Shown here piece after piece: positions 53,651 to 62,969 of a DNA stretch of 64,000 nt. This stretch comes from Clostridia bacterium. Lineage in GTDB: Bacteria > Bacillota > Clostridia > Christensenellales > Aristaeellaceae. The translations under genes and the position numbers were made by a program. Location: the NCBI GenBank assembly GCA_017541205.1, contig JAFXZO010000086.1, forward strand, positions 1 through 64,000, written 5' to 3'. The notes beneath the pieces were generated by a model. That model had not been told where the DNA came from and did no database searches. It saw only the letters and a program-made list of their open reading frames with translations. Numbering within the stretch: position 1 is the first letter of the stretch; each line of letters begins with the position of its first letter.

Positions 53651-53686
53651 CCGCCGCCCCGCGGATCAAGCAGGGCGGCGGTTTTT
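53651..53686 (+). terminator. Rho-independent terminator
   Basis: CCGCCGCCC (53651-53659) pairs with GGGCGGCGG (53673-53681), then TTTTT. It ends the YARHG transcript between convergent genes. Confidence 0.9.
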
Positions 53687-53695
53687 GCTGCGCGG

Positions 53696-56380
53696 TCATT
53701 GCAAAAGGCTTTGAATCCATGGAACGGGCAGCGCCTGCCGGGGTTCAAATGCGTCTGATCCCAGATAGGCGTAGATCGCGCGCTGCAGGGCCCGGGCTTC
53801 CGGGTGCGATTGCAGCTGATGCAGGCCGAGGGAGGAGACCAGCAGCCTGCCCCCGCCGCAGCGGCATTCAAACAGCTTGGCCATGGGCCGAAGGAAGGCG
53901 TAAGAATCCATTTCCGTGATGATCGCGTCGATTTTTTCCGGCAGGATCATGGCCCGCTGCGAGGCCAGATACCGCCATTGCCAGTTATTGAACGGTTCCG
54001 TCGGGAAGCGGCGAAAGATCGGATGGCTTGCGTCGATCAGCTGGCCCATGCCGCCCGCCTGGGACGGGAACGTGCACACCGACCAGAAATCCGGGCTGAA
54101 CTGGGCCGGGATGGAATGCGGCAGGGCTGCTTCCGTGCTGTCCGGGGAAAGGTACACCCGCCCGCCCGCGCGGAGCGTTCGCAGCGCCTTTTCATTGAGC
54201 GACCGGCACTCGTACACGTTTTGAGGGCAAACGGCCGTTTCTTCGGGATACACCCACAGCGGGTATTCGTTGGAAACGCCCGCAAAGCGCAGGGTCAGCG
54301 TCAGCCTCGCGGGCGCGTCGATTCCATCGAGCCTTTCGCGCAGCCGGCCCGCGCTTGTCAATCCGCCGGCGGGCGCGGCGATCGTATCCAGCGCGCCGGC
54401 CCGGGAAAAGCCAGGACCCGAAAGCGTCCACGCAACGCCGCCGCACAGCGCGTTTTTCCCGTAATTGGCGATCTTGATTTCCGCGTCCAGCGTTTCGCCG
54501 GCAGAAAAAGTGAACCGGGGCAGCAGCAGCAGGGGCAATTGATCCCGGAAGAACGCGCGGAAGCGCTCGGGCCGCGCAAAATCAAAGGGCTTTGGGTTCA
54601 GCAGCGCGTTCATCATGCCCACCGGCGCGGTGCCCTGGCCGGGGAAATCCTGCAGGCCGAGGAGCGATATGCCGGCCAGCCCTTCGGTGCGAAGCGCGGC
54701 CTCGATTTCCGCCCGGTAACACAGCAGCGCGCTTTCGCCCGTTGCCTCCACACAGCGCTTCCAATGCTTTTCCAGGCCCTTTTCCCGCACCTTTTTTTGG
54801 ATGTGCCTGAGGTTTTCCGGGCTTAAAACGCCCGTATAGCCGGCGATCTCGTCAAAGTCCGGCAGCACCTCGTACTGCCCTGCCTCGAAGGAAAAAACGG
54901 GCAGATCGGCCATCCTGCGGATCTCCCCGACGCCCGGATCGTAATTCCGGGTAAAATCCGGCTTTTCCCGGTTGAGCCATCCGCTCGGGCCCGCGGAGGT
55001 GGCGCGCAGCATCAGGGACCCGCAGTTCGCGGAGGTATAAAAATCGCTGGCCGGATCGGGGCCGCGGCTGCCGTAAAACGGGTTGGAAGCGTTGGCGTAC
55101 AGGCGCGTTCCGTCCCATCCCCGGCCTTTTTGGAGCAAGGACGTCATGAAAGCGCGGCCCTCCTCGTTCGCGTGCAGCTCGTTGCCGAAGGTGAGCATCA
55201 CGAAGGAGGGGTGGTTGGCCAGCATGCGCAGGATCTCCCGGAATTCCGTTTCGTAATAAGCCCGGGCTTCGGGCGTTTCAAAGGCGTGGGCAGGGTCCCA
55301 ATGGCTCAGCTCTGGCTGCATCAGCATGCCCATTTCATCCGCCGCCGCGAAGGCCGCCTCCGGCGGGCAATGGCTGTGGAACCGCATGCAGTTGACGCCG
55401 TAATCCCGGTATTTTTGCAGGATGGTTTTCCAGGCGTCCTTTTCCATCGGCGGATAGCCGGTGAGCGGGAACACGGCGCAGTTGGCTTCGCCGCGCAGGA
55501 AAAGCAGGCGGCCGTTCAATTCAAAATGCCCGTTTCGCGCCGCGAAATCCCGTACGCCGAAGGAAACCGTCCTGCTTTCCATACCGGAGAGGGAAACGGT
55601 GAGATCATACAGGTTCCCTTCCTCGATGTCCCAGCGCCTCACGTCCTTTTTGAGCGGCAGGCCGGGATACCAAAGCTCCCTTTTCCCGGCTTTTTGGCCG
55701 ATTTCCTCCCGGACGCTCAGCGCGCCCTCCGGGAACGCCTCCGATTGCAGGCGCACGCCGCCCCGCCAATCCACCGCCAAATCCAGCTCCACTGAGACGT
55801 CCACGCTGTCCCCGTCCGGATAGACCCGCACGCCCGAAATGAAATTCCCATCCTCCGCGCGGATGCGCACAAAACCCAGCAGCCCGTTCCAGTTGGTCTG
55901 CGTTTCGTCCGACGCGGCGGAGGAATACACGATCGCGTCCCGGGGCCAGGAAGGATAGCTGTTATCGGAAAGGAAGGCAAATTCATCCCGGCCCGTCGCA
56001 AGGCCGGTGATCTCGAATACGTACGGCGAAGCGAGATTGGCCGGGCGGCACAGCGGCGCTTCCCGCCCGTTCACCAGCAGCCTCAGCTTCCGCGCGCGTT
56101 CGCATTCCACGAAGAGGCGCTTGCCCGCGGGCAGGGGCCATTCCACTGTCCGGGAAAAAGCCGCGCAGCCCTCGAAGACATGCTTCCTTGTCAGCCTGGT
56201 CACGATGGGATCGCCGTCCCGGTAAAACCCGATGCGGCGCACCTCGTCCACCTTCCATTGGCATTCCGGGTCATCCGGAAACCCGACGCCGCTTTCATCC
56301 AGCGTGCCGGGCAGGGCGAGGGGAAGCTCCTGCCCCGGGATGCGGCAAATCCATTCGCCGGAAAGATCAAAGCATGCCAT
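53696..56380 (-). CDS. Glycoside hydrolase family 2-like enzyme
   Basis: 894 residues from ATG at 56380, with GGGAGGCGG upstream; the frame continues to 57034 but that part is antisense to the upstream gene. N-terminal jelly-roll (CFDLSGEWICRIPGQELPLALPGTLDESG) and immunoglobulin-like domains lead into a TIM barrel with LFLRGEANCAVFPLTGYPPMEKDAW and the acid/base in VMLTFGNELHANEEG; the nucleophile is probably in PVFSFEAGQYEVLPD. Length and order fit GH2. No signal peptide. Substrate unknown, possibly a beta-galactoside or beta-glucuronide in the same pathway as the three upstream genes. Confidence 0.85.
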   Translation of the reverse strand: MACFDLSGEWICRIPGQELPLALPGTLDESGVGFPDDPECQWKVDEVRRIGFYRDGDPIVTRLTRKHVFEGCAAFSRTVEWPLPAGKRLFVECERARKLRLLVNGREAPLCRPANLASPYVFEITGLATGRDEFAFLSDNSYPSWPRDAIVYSSAASDETQTNWNGLLGFVRIRAEDGNFISGVRVYPDGDSVDVSVELDLAVDWRGGVRLQSEAFPEGALSVREEIGQKAGKRELWYPGLPLKKDVRRWDIEEGNLYDLTVSLSGMESRTVSFGVRDFAARNGHFELNGRLLFLRGEANCAVFPLTGYPPMEKDAWKTILQKYRDYGVNCMRFHSHCPPEAAFAAADEMGMLMQPELSHWDPAHAFETPEARAYYETEFREILRMLANHPSFVMLTFGNELHANEEGRAFMTSLLQKGRGWDGTRLYANASNPFYGSRGPDPASDFYTSANCGSLMLRATSAGPSGWLNREKPDFTRNYDPGVGEIRRMADLPVFSFEAGQYEVLPDFDEIAGYTGVLSPENLRHIQKKVREKGLEKHWKRCVEATGESALLCYRAEIEAALRTEGLAGISLLGLQDFPGQGTAPVGMMNALLNPKPFDFARPERFRAFFRDQLPLLLLPRFTFSAGETLDAEIKIANYGKNALCGGVAWTLSGPGFSRAGALDTIAAPAGGLTSAGRLRERLDGIDAPARLTLTLRFAGVSNEYPLWVYPEETAVCPQNVYECRSLNEKALRTLRAGGRVYLSPDSTEAALPHSIPAQFSPDFWSVCTFPSQAGGMGQLIDASHPIFRRFPTEPFNNWQWRYLASQRAMILPEKIDAIITEMDSYAFLRPMAKLFECRCGGGRLLVSSLGLHQLQSHPEARALQRAIYAYLGSDAFEPRQALPVPWIQSLLQ

Positions 56381-56418
56381 GCCGGTCCGCCTCCCGCCCA
56401 AATTGATATCGTACGTTC

Positions 56419-57630
56419 TTATCTCCACGCGGGAAACTGCGCCTTGAAGGTGCCAAAGCAGTATTTCCGCATGACCGTATCGTACACCTGATCGGCGTAT
56501 TCCTCCAGCTTGCCGTGGTCGTACAGGTATTGCAGGATGGTGTAGCGGTCGCGGAAGGTGCGGCCGCGGAGGATGCCCTGGGTGAAGCGCTCCTTCTCGG
56601 TGACGGTGAAGGGGAGCTTCAGCGTTTTTTGCATTTCTTCCAGCCGGTCGAACGCGGGCAGGTATTTTTCGATCAGGGGCTTGACGGCGGCATCGTCCGT
56701 TTCCCTGTAGAGCCTGCGGAACAGCTCGATGGCGGTGAAGGTGCCTTCGCCCACCTCGATGCCGTGGAGGTTGGGGATCTTGCCCTCCTCTACATCCATC
56801 ACTTCCCAGGTCTGGCCGATCATATGCTCGGTGCCGGAGGCGGGGCGGGAGGAGCCGCAGAACGCGATGCCCTCGCCGGAGAGCAGCAGGCCCTCGGAGG
56901 TCGCGCGGATGGCGGCCAGGTCCCTTTCTTTTAAGCCCTTGGACGCTTCCACGCACTGGGCGGTCGCCCTGAGCACCATGTTCGCGATGTTTTCGCAATA
57001 GTATTCGCCGTTCAGGTCGCGGCTGATCTCCCAATCCAGGATGGCCACGTATTTGCCGATCACATCGCCCACGCCCGCGAGCAGCAGCGGATACGGCGCT
57101 TTTGCGTTCACGGAAAGATCAATGATGATGTGCCGGGCGATGGAGCAGTTATAGACGATCTTTTTTCTGCCGTTGAGCAGCGGGGCCACCACGGAGGCGT
57201 ACCCGTCCATGGACGGCGCGGTGCCGACCACCCCGTAGGGGATGCCCAGGCGGTAGCTCACCATGCGGCAGGTATCGTTGAGCGAGCCGGAACCGACGGC
57301 CAGGATATAATCCGGGTTCAGGGACCAGGCGTTGATATCGTAGGCGGCGCGGTCCCGCCCCGCCTCGATCAGCACCTTGCCCACGTTCTCGGCGTTTGGC
57401 AGCGCGCCCGCGGGCAGCACCAGGGTATGCGAGAGGCGGCCTGCGTTTTTGAGCAGCTCTTCTGCTCTGGCGCCCGCCACCGCGTAGGTGTTTTCATCCG
57501 CCACCAGGAAAATGCGACGGTAATCCTTCAGGATGTCCGCCACCTTTTCGATGGCGCGGTCCGATACCTCGATGGTTTCCGTGGGGATGCTGTGGCGCTT
57601 TTGAACGCAGGTGCAGTCCATTTCGATCAT
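56419..57630 (-). CDS. AraM/EgsA-like polyol-phosphate dehydrogenase
   Basis: 403 residues from ATG at 57630, with GGGAGG just upstream; the ATG at 57645 is inside that site. Iron-type alcohol dehydrogenase fold with NAD(P) motif ILAVGSGSLNDTCRMVSYRLGIPYGVVGTAPSMDGYAS and metal ligands in GVGDVIGK, GTEHMIGQTWE and NLHGIEVGEG. EgsA and AraM reduce dihydroxyacetone phosphate to glycerol-1-phosphate; here, beside a glycoside hydrolase and dehydrogenase, a sugar-polyol role is also possible. Confidence 0.8.
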   Translation of the reverse strand: MIEMDCTCVQKRHSIPTETIEVSDRAIEKVADILKDYRRIFLVADENTYAVAGARAEELLKNAGRLSHTLVLPAGALPNAENVGKVLIEAGRDRAAYDINAWSLNPDYILAVGSGSLNDTCRMVSYRLGIPYGVVGTAPSMDGYASVVAPLLNGRKKIVYNCSIARHIIIDLSVNAKAPYPLLLAGVGDVIGKYVAILDWEISRDLNGEYYCENIANMVLRATAQCVEASKGLKERDLAAIRATSEGLLLSGEGIAFCGSSRPASGTEHMIGQTWEVMDVEEGKIPNLHGIEVGEGTFTAIELFRRLYRETDDAAVKPLIEKYLPAFDRLEEMQKTLKLPFTVTEKERFTQGILRGRTFRDRYTILQYLYDHGKLEEYADQVYDTVMRKYCFGTFKAQFPAWR

Positions 57631-57651
57631 GGTATTTCCTCCCATCAGCGG

Positions 57652-58524
57652 TCATTCCGCCATATGATGCACATAGGGCATTTCGGGCAGATCATGGAAA
57701 CGATAGAATTTTTCCGCGTTTTCGTGGAAAAACAGGCGCTTTTCTTCGTCCGTCAGGAGCGGTGATTTCCCGATGAAATCCCAGCTCATGCGATAGGTGA
57801 CGGCGGTCATGGTGCGCGGGTAATCCGAGCCCCACATGAGCTTGTCCATCCCGCAGATATCCCGCGCCGTAAGGATCGCGCGCACCGCGGACGGATAGGG
57901 ATAAAACTCGCTGTTGAAAAGCCACGTGATGCCGCCGCTTTCAATGAACACGTTGGGCAGGCGCGCAAGACGGATCTGCTCCTGCCAGCCCGGGACCGTG
58001 ACCATGCCGAAATGCCCGATGGCGATGCGGAGCGCGGGATAGGAAAGCGCCATTTCGCGCAGCGACGCGCACTGCGCGTCCCCATCCGCCATATCGATGG
58101 CGATGAAGAGATCCTCCCGGGCCGCCCGCGCGAAAACCGCTTCGCACTTCGTTAAATCGGGCTCCTTCATCCGCCCGCCGCACAGCTTGATCCCGTCGAA
58201 GCCGTCCAGGCTTTCCGGCAGCGCCTTTTCCTCATACAGGGCGGTCACGCGGAAGCGGACGGGGTTCTCCCGCCGGACGAAAAGCAGGTATTCGTCCTGG
58301 TTCCCGTCGATATATTCCTGGGTCACCACGGCGCCGGCCACCTGGGCGAAATCCATGTTCGCCAGCAGGCGCTGCGCGCTGTTGACCCCGTCGGTCATAT
58401 ACGGCGGCAGCATCTGCCGCTTTTCGGCCCCGAACTGGCTTACGCCGCCGCCCAGATCGTATACGGGCAGGCCGTTTACCGTGCCCCGCTGCTTTTCCCA
58501 CAAATGCACATGCGCGTCGATCAT
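57652..58524 (-). CDS. Amidohydrolase-2 family (lactonase-like)
   Basis: 290 residues. MIDAHVHLWEK provides the first metal ligands, FDGIKLCGGRMKEPD a barrel strand, AIGHFGMV the central histidine and LMWGSDYPR the last aspartate. These features suit L-fuconolactonase or related sugar-lactonases in the amidohydrolase superfamily. Following a sugar dehydrogenase gene in the same operon, it may open the lactone that the dehydrogenase makes. Good GAAAGG site before the ATG. Confidence 0.8.
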   Translation of the reverse strand: MIDAHVHLWEKQRGTVNGLPVYDLGGGVSQFGAEKRQMLPPYMTDGVNSAQRLLANMDFAQVAGAVVTQEYIDGNQDEYLLFVRRENPVRFRVTALYEEKALPESLDGFDGIKLCGGRMKEPDLTKCEAVFARAAREDLFIAIDMADGDAQCASLREMALSYPALRIAIGHFGMVTVPGWQEQIRLARLPNVFIESGGITWLFNSEFYPYPSAVRAILTARDICGMDKLMWGSDYPRTMTAVTYRMSWDFIGKSPLLTDEEKRLFFHENAEKFYRFHDLPEMPYVHHMAE

Positions 58525-58538
58525 GGCCGTTTCCTTTC

Positions 58539-59744
58539 TTAAAGCGCCGTGTCGATCCGGCTTTTATCCCAGATCACGGCGGTCTTCATGGGCGCGGATT
58601 TGCAGTAGATCCTGTTTTCATAAGCGCCGATGGGGTCGCGGGCGAACACGTCCCGGTCGATCAGGCCCATGATCCGGTCATACCGGCTGCGGGACAGCAT
58701 GTCGATGGCCTTTTCCATGTGGTCCTGCCGGAAATTGATGGAGCCGAAGACGAGGTGGTTTTCAAAGCCGAAGGGCATGGTGTCGAAGCTGATCCTCGGC
58801 CCGAGGGAGAAGGAATTGTAAATGCCGTTGCAGCCAAGCGCGCCGTGCTTGAACGCGATCTCGTGCTCAAGGTTCGTGCCGCTGACGCCGATGAAGCAGG
58901 TGGCCCGGCCGCCGAGCGATGCGCAGATCGCCTTTGCGCAGTCCGCGGGATCGAAAAAGGTATTGCGCACATAGCCCGCCTTCGCGGTCTCTTTCGCGAA
59001 GGTCACCTTGGGGCTGTCCTCGGGGCTCCGGCCCACGAACACGATCTTCGCGTCCGGGTGCGCATGGCGGATCACGTCGCCCGCGAACATGCCGGTGGTG
59101 CCCAGGCCGAAGATCACCGTGCGCCCAAAGATCTCATCCGCCGCGTATTTGCGCGCCTCTTCCAGACCGCACCCTCTGCGCCTGGCCGTCTGCCTGAACC
59201 AGTGCGCGCTGCCCAGGTCCTCCATCCGCTCCAATTGGAACAGCATGCAGGCGTAGGGGTCGGGGAACACCATCTTTTTGGCGAAGGACAGGGGCAGCCT
59301 GCCGTCCTTTTCATACCCGTCCGGAATGGCGAGCAGCATATCGGGATTGACGAAAATGCTGTCGCAGAACAGGCCGTCCGCCTGATCGCAGCCGTACTCA
59401 AAATAGGTTTCGTCCTCGGTGTAGCGGGTGGGGTCCACGCTGTCGCCGCCGCGGATGAGCACGATGGCGAAGCGCTTCTGCTCCGGCACCCAGACCACGC
59501 CCTCATGCCCGTTGACGAGGCGCTTTTGCCCGGCGGGGAATTTCCTGCTGAGCTCCCCCCGCCTGCCCATCTGCATCAGTTCATAATCCGTGCCGCAAAA
59601 GCCCACCATCACGGGATGCGCCAGGATGCCTTCCTTTTTCGGCTCTCCGCGCAGCCGCTGCCGGGGCGGGTTCGTCAATTCCACCTCGCCGTAAACCAGC
59701 GGGCGCGCGGGATCGTTCTGGAAATAGGTGCCGATCGCCTTCAT
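58539..59744 (-). CDS. Zinc-type medium-chain dehydrogenase, glucose-1-dehydrogenase-like
   Basis: 401 residues from ATG at 59744 with GAAGGAGG upstream. VGFCGTDYELM and LVNGHEGVVWVPE give the catalytic zinc ligands, and VIFGLGTTGMFAGDVIR the nucleotide fold. The unusual length between the two domains and the KHGALGCNGIYNSF region match glucose/galactose dehydrogenase homologues. It would oxidize a sugar to a lactone. First gene of a leftward four-gene operon. Confidence 0.8.
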   Translation of the reverse strand: MKAIGTYFQNDPARPLVYGEVELTNPPRQRLRGEPKKEGILAHPVMVGFCGTDYELMQMGRRGELSRKFPAGQKRLVNGHEGVVWVPEQKRFAIVLIRGGDSVDPTRYTEDETYFEYGCDQADGLFCDSIFVNPDMLLAIPDGYEKDGRLPLSFAKKMVFPDPYACMLFQLERMEDLGSAHWFRQTARRRGCGLEEARKYAADEIFGRTVIFGLGTTGMFAGDVIRHAHPDAKIVFVGRSPEDSPKVTFAKETAKAGYVRNTFFDPADCAKAICASLGGRATCFIGVSGTNLEHEIAFKHGALGCNGIYNSFSLGPRISFDTMPFGFENHLVFGSINFRQDHMEKAIDMLSRSRYDRIMGLIDRDVFARDPIGAYENRIYCKSAPMKTAVIWDKSRIDTAL

Positions 59745-59803
59745 TGCTGTATCCTCCTTCGGGGAGCGGGCCCTTTTCGCGGGGCTGAACATACTTTAAG
59801 GCC

Positions 59804-59832
59804 ATTATACACGCTCCCCTTCCCGGAAACAA
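59804..59832 (-). promoter_or_regulatory. Promoter of the dehydrogenase-GH2 operon
   Basis: On the minus strand: TTGTTT (59827-59832), 17-base spacer, TATAAT (59804-59809), 60 bases before the first start. Confidence 0.7.
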
Positions 59833-59997
59833 GGGCGGGAACAAAAAACAGGAGCCGCCGGGCTGCGACATTCTTTTTTCTATTCAAATATGCAGTTTTT
59901 ATTCGATTTTGCATCAAGGGAAAGGCGCGTTTTCGGCATGTCCGGCCTCCCCAAAGGGTATTTATACATTTTTATTGCATTTATTTTGTATTTTTTC

Positions 59998-60026
59998 TTG
60001 ACAGGGCACATACCTGTCCATATAAT
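59998..60026 (+). promoter_or_regulatory. Perfect promoter of the DUF3798 importer, with internal inverted repeat
   Basis: TTGACA (59998-60003), 17-base spacer, TATAAT (60021-60026). GACAGG (60000-60005) and CCTGTC (60013-60018) form a spaced inverted repeat between the boxes, a likely operator. The rest of 59833-59997 is AT-rich and without a gene. Confidence 0.88.
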
Positions 60027-60073
60027 TAGAAAACAATATTTCCGATCAAGGAAAAGTAAGGAGGATCCCATTG

Positions 60074-61213
60074 ATGAAGAAACTGTTTGCTCTGCTGCTG
60101 GCCGCGATGATGATTTTCGGCCTGGCGAACGTTGCGTTTGCCGATGACGCCCCCGCCTATAAAATCGCCATCCTGACCGGCACCAACTCCCAGGGCGAAG
60201 AAGAAGTGTACGCTGCTTCCGCGCTGGCTGAAAAATATCCCGGCATGGTTCTGCATGATTCTTATCCGGACAATTTCTCTTCCGAAGTTGAAACCACCAT
60301 TTCCAAGCTGATCGCTTTCGCTTCCGACCCGGACGTGAAGGCCATCATCTTCGTGCAGGCCGTGCAGGGCGCGACCGCCGCTTTCACCCAGATCACCAAA
60401 GAAATGGGCCGCGACGACATCCTGCTGATTGCCGGTGTTCCCGCGGAAGACCCCGCTGACATCGCCGCTGTGGCTGACATCGTTCTGGCCAACGACGAAA
60501 TCGGCTGCGGCTACCAGGTGGCCGACCTGGCCAGCATGTGGGAATGCGACGTGCTGGTGCACTATTCCTTCGCCCGTCACCTGTCCTACGAAACCATCGT
60601 TGCCAAGCGCGACGCCATGAAGGCCACCGCTGAATCCATGGGCATCGAATTCGTGGAACGCGACTGCCCCGACCCCACCGGTGACGCCCAGATGAGCGGC
60701 GCGCAGGCGGCCGTGCTGGAAGACATCCCGAAGGTCATGGCGGAATACGCCGGCAAGAAGGTGTGCTTCTACTGCACCAACTGCGGCCTGCAGGTAGCCC
60801 TGCAGCAGGCGATCGTGAACGAGCCCAATGCCTACTATGCTCTGCCCTGCTGCCCCAGCCCCTACCACGGCTTCCAGGAAGCCTTCGGCCTGACCGCCAC
60901 CTACGGCGATGTGGACGGCGCGATCCGGAACCTGGCCGCCTACCTCAACGAGCATGACGCCGTGAACCGCTTCTCCACCTGGAGCCTGCCCGTCAACATG
61001 ACGATGATCAACGCCGGCTTTGAATACGCCTGCATGTACGCCGAAGGCAAGACCAACGGCAAGGTGGACCTGGATGCGCTGGGCCAGTGCATCGCGGACG
61101 CCGCTGGCAGCGATATCGAGCTGGGCACCTATGTGGACGCCGCGGGCGTTGAATATCCCAACTACCTGCTGATCGCCCTCGAGCCCATCAACTTCGCGGA
61201 TTACCTGAACTGA
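60074..61213 (+). CDS. DUF3798-family solute-binding protein
   Basis: 379 residues from ATG at 60074, with AAGGAGG upstream; TTG at 60071 is also in frame. A signal peptide (1-24, ending AFA) precedes a periplasmic binding fold: YKIAILTGTNSQGEEEVYAASALAEKYPGM, DPDVKAIIFVQAVQGATAAF and RDDILLIAGVPAEDPAD match DUF3798. The cluster with an RbsA-like ATPase and a permease identifies it as the capture protein of an ABC importer. The ligand is unknown. Confidence 0.88.
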   Translation: MKKLFALLLAAMMIFGLANVAFADDAPAYKIAILTGTNSQGEEEVYAASALAEKYPGMVLHDSYPDNFSSEVETTISKLIAFASDPDVKAIIFVQAVQGATAAFTQITKEMGRDDILLIAGVPAEDPADIAAVADIVLANDEIGCGYQVADLASMWECDVLVHYSFARHLSYETIVAKRDAMKATAESMGIEFVERDCPDPTGDAQMSGAQAAVLEDIPKVMAEYAGKKVCFYCTNCGLQVALQQAIVNEPNAYYALPCCPSPYHGFQEAFGLTATYGDVDGAIRNLAAYLNEHDAVNRFSTWSLPVNMTMINAGFEYACMYAEGKTNGKVDLDALGQCIADAAGSDIELGTYVDAAGVEYPNYLLIALEPINFADYLN

Positions 61214-61226
61214 GCTTCGATTGAAC

Positions 61227-61277
61227 AGGGCTGTCCGGGCAACCGATCTTCGGCCTCCCGGACAGCCCTCCATTTTT
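61227..61277 (+). terminator. Attenuator hairpin after the DUF3798 gene
   Basis: Perfect 13-bp stem AGGGCTGTCCGGG (61227-61239) with CCCGGACAGCCCT (61257-61269), then CCATTTTTG. It lies between the binding-protein and ATPase genes, as at 1930-1967. Confidence 0.8.
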
Positions 61278-61373
61278 GTATGGATGCTGTATGAGCGGCC
61301 GTTCCGGCGGATACCGGCCTGGGCATCCGGCGGAATGCCCGCTTGATTTTGTTTGCAGCGGAAGGAGTTGTGG

Positions 61374-62969
61374 TTGTTGGCAAGCGAGTTTATTCTTGAA
61401 ATGAACCATATCACCAAATTGTATGGTTCCAACGCGGTGCTGAAGGACGTGTCGCTGAAGATCCGTCCGGGCGAGATCCACGCGCTGCTGGGGGAAAACG
61501 GCGCGGGAAAAAGCACGCTGATGAACGTGCTTTTTGGCATGCCGGTGATCCATTCCACCGGCGGTTTTGAGGGAGAAGTCATCTTTGACGGGCAGAAGAT
61601 CGCTATCGCCTCCCCCATGGACGCCATGGAGAAGGGCATCGGCATGGTGCACCAGGAATTCATGCTGATCCCCGGCTTCAGCGTGACGGACAACATCAAG
61701 CTGAACCGCGAGATCACCAAAGCCTGGCCTGTCAGTAAGCTCCTGGGCAAGGACCTGGAATTTCTGGATACGAAAACCATGGCGAAGGACGCCCGCAAAG
61801 CCTTGGACGACGTAGGCATGAGCATCGAGGAATATACGCTTGTGAGCGGCCTGCCCGTCGGGCATATGCAGTTTATCGAGATCGCCCGCGAGATCGACAA
61901 ATCCGGCATGAAGCTGCTGGTGTTTGACGAGCCCACCGCCGTGCTGACCGAGAGCGAAGCCCAGCAGCTGCTGGACGTGATGAAGTCCATCGCGGCCAAG
62001 GGCATCGCCATCATCTTCATCACCCACCGCCTGGACGAGGTGATGAACGCCGCCGACAGCGTGACCATCCTGCGCGACGGGCAATTGGTCTCCTCCTTCC
62101 CCAAGGCCGAAACCAGCCCCGAAAAGCTGGCCGCCCTGATGATCGGGCGCGGCAGCGAAAGCGTGATCCAGGTGGAAAAGCGCAAGGAAGCGGTGGAGGG
62201 CGGCGTGGCCATGAGCATCCGCGACCTGTGGGTGAACATGCCCGGCGAAGTGGACAAGGGCATCAGCCTGGACGTGCGCGAGGGCGAGATCCTGGGCATC
62301 GGCGGCCTGGCCGGCCAGGGCAAGATCGGCATTCCCAACGGCGTGATGGGCCTGTACGAGGCCATCGGCGAGGTGGAGCTGTTCGGCCAGAAGCTGCCCC
62401 TGGGCGACGCGGGCGCGGCGCTCAGGGCCGGGCTTGCCATGGTGAGCGAGGACCGGCGCGGCGTGGGCCTGCTGCTCGACCAGTCGATTGAAAACAACAT
62501 CGCCTTTACCGCCATGCAGGTGAAGGGCAGCTTCATGAAAAAACTGCTGTGGCAGAAGGATGCCCGCGCCATCCGCCGTTACGCGGAGGAAATGATTAAG
62601 GAATTGGATATCCGCTGCACCTCGCCCGCCCAGCCGGTGGGCACCCTGTCCGGCGGCAACCAGCAGAAGGTGTGCGTCGCCCGCGCCCTGGCGCTGGACC
62701 CCAAATTCCTCTTTGTATCCGAGCCCACCCGCGGCATCGATATCGGCGCCAAGCAATTGGTGCTGGAAACGCTGGTGCGCCTGAACCGCGAAAAGGGCAT
62801 GACCATCGTGATGGTCTCCTCCGAGCTGCAGGAGCTGCGCTCCATCTGCGACCGGATCGCCATCGTGGCGGAAGGCAAAGTGGTGGATATTCTGAAAGTG
62901 GACGCCTCGGATACGGCCTTCGGCTTGGCCATGTCCGGCGTCAAGAGCAAGGAGGGTGAAGGCGCATGA
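61374..62969 (+). CDS. Sugar ABC importer ATPase, dual nucleotide-binding domains
   Basis: 531 residues from TTG at 61374, six bases after AAGGAG; TTG at 61377 is also possible. First half: GENGAGKST, IGMVHQEFMLIPGFSVTDNI, LLVFDEPTAVLTESE. Second half: GGLAGQGKIGIPNGVMG (degenerate P-loop), LSGGNQQKVCVARALALDPK, VSEPTRGIDIGAKQLV. RbsA-type architecture. The stop overlaps the next start (ATGA). It powers the importer whose binding protein is at 60074. Confidence 0.9.
   Translation: MLASEFILEMNHITKLYGSNAVLKDVSLKIRPGEIHALLGENGAGKSTLMNVLFGMPVIHSTGGFEGEVIFDGQKIAIASPMDAMEKGIGMVHQEFMLIPGFSVTDNIKLNREITKAWPVSKLLGKDLEFLDTKTMAKDARKALDDVGMSIEEYTLVSGLPVGHMQFIEIAREIDKSGMKLLVFDEPTAVLTESEAQQLLDVMKSIAAKGIAIIFITHRLDEVMNAADSVTILRDGQLVSSFPKAETSPEKLAALMIGRGSESVIQVEKRKEAVEGGVAMSIRDLWVNMPGEVDKGISLDVREGEILGIGGLAGQGKIGIPNGVMGLYEAIGEVELFGQKLPLGDAGAALRAGLAMVSEDRRGVGLLLDQSIENNIAFTAMQVKGSFMKKLLWQKDARAIRRYAEEMIKELDIRCTSPAQPVGTLSGGNQQKVCVARALALDPKFLFVSEPTRGIDIGAKQLVLETLVRLNREKGMTIVMVSSELQELRSICDRIAIVAEGKVVDILKVDASDTAFGLAMSGVKSKEGEGA

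Noticed and set aside
56381..57034. N-terminal extension of the GH2 gene
   Set aside because: It lies in another frame of the AraM-like gene and reads as low-complexity Arg/Pro/His text. GH2 similarity begins at 56380.
60026..62572. Minus-strand open frame of 848 codons
   Set aside because: Antisense to the DUF3798 and ATPase genes; low-complexity composition typical of a GC-rich shadow.
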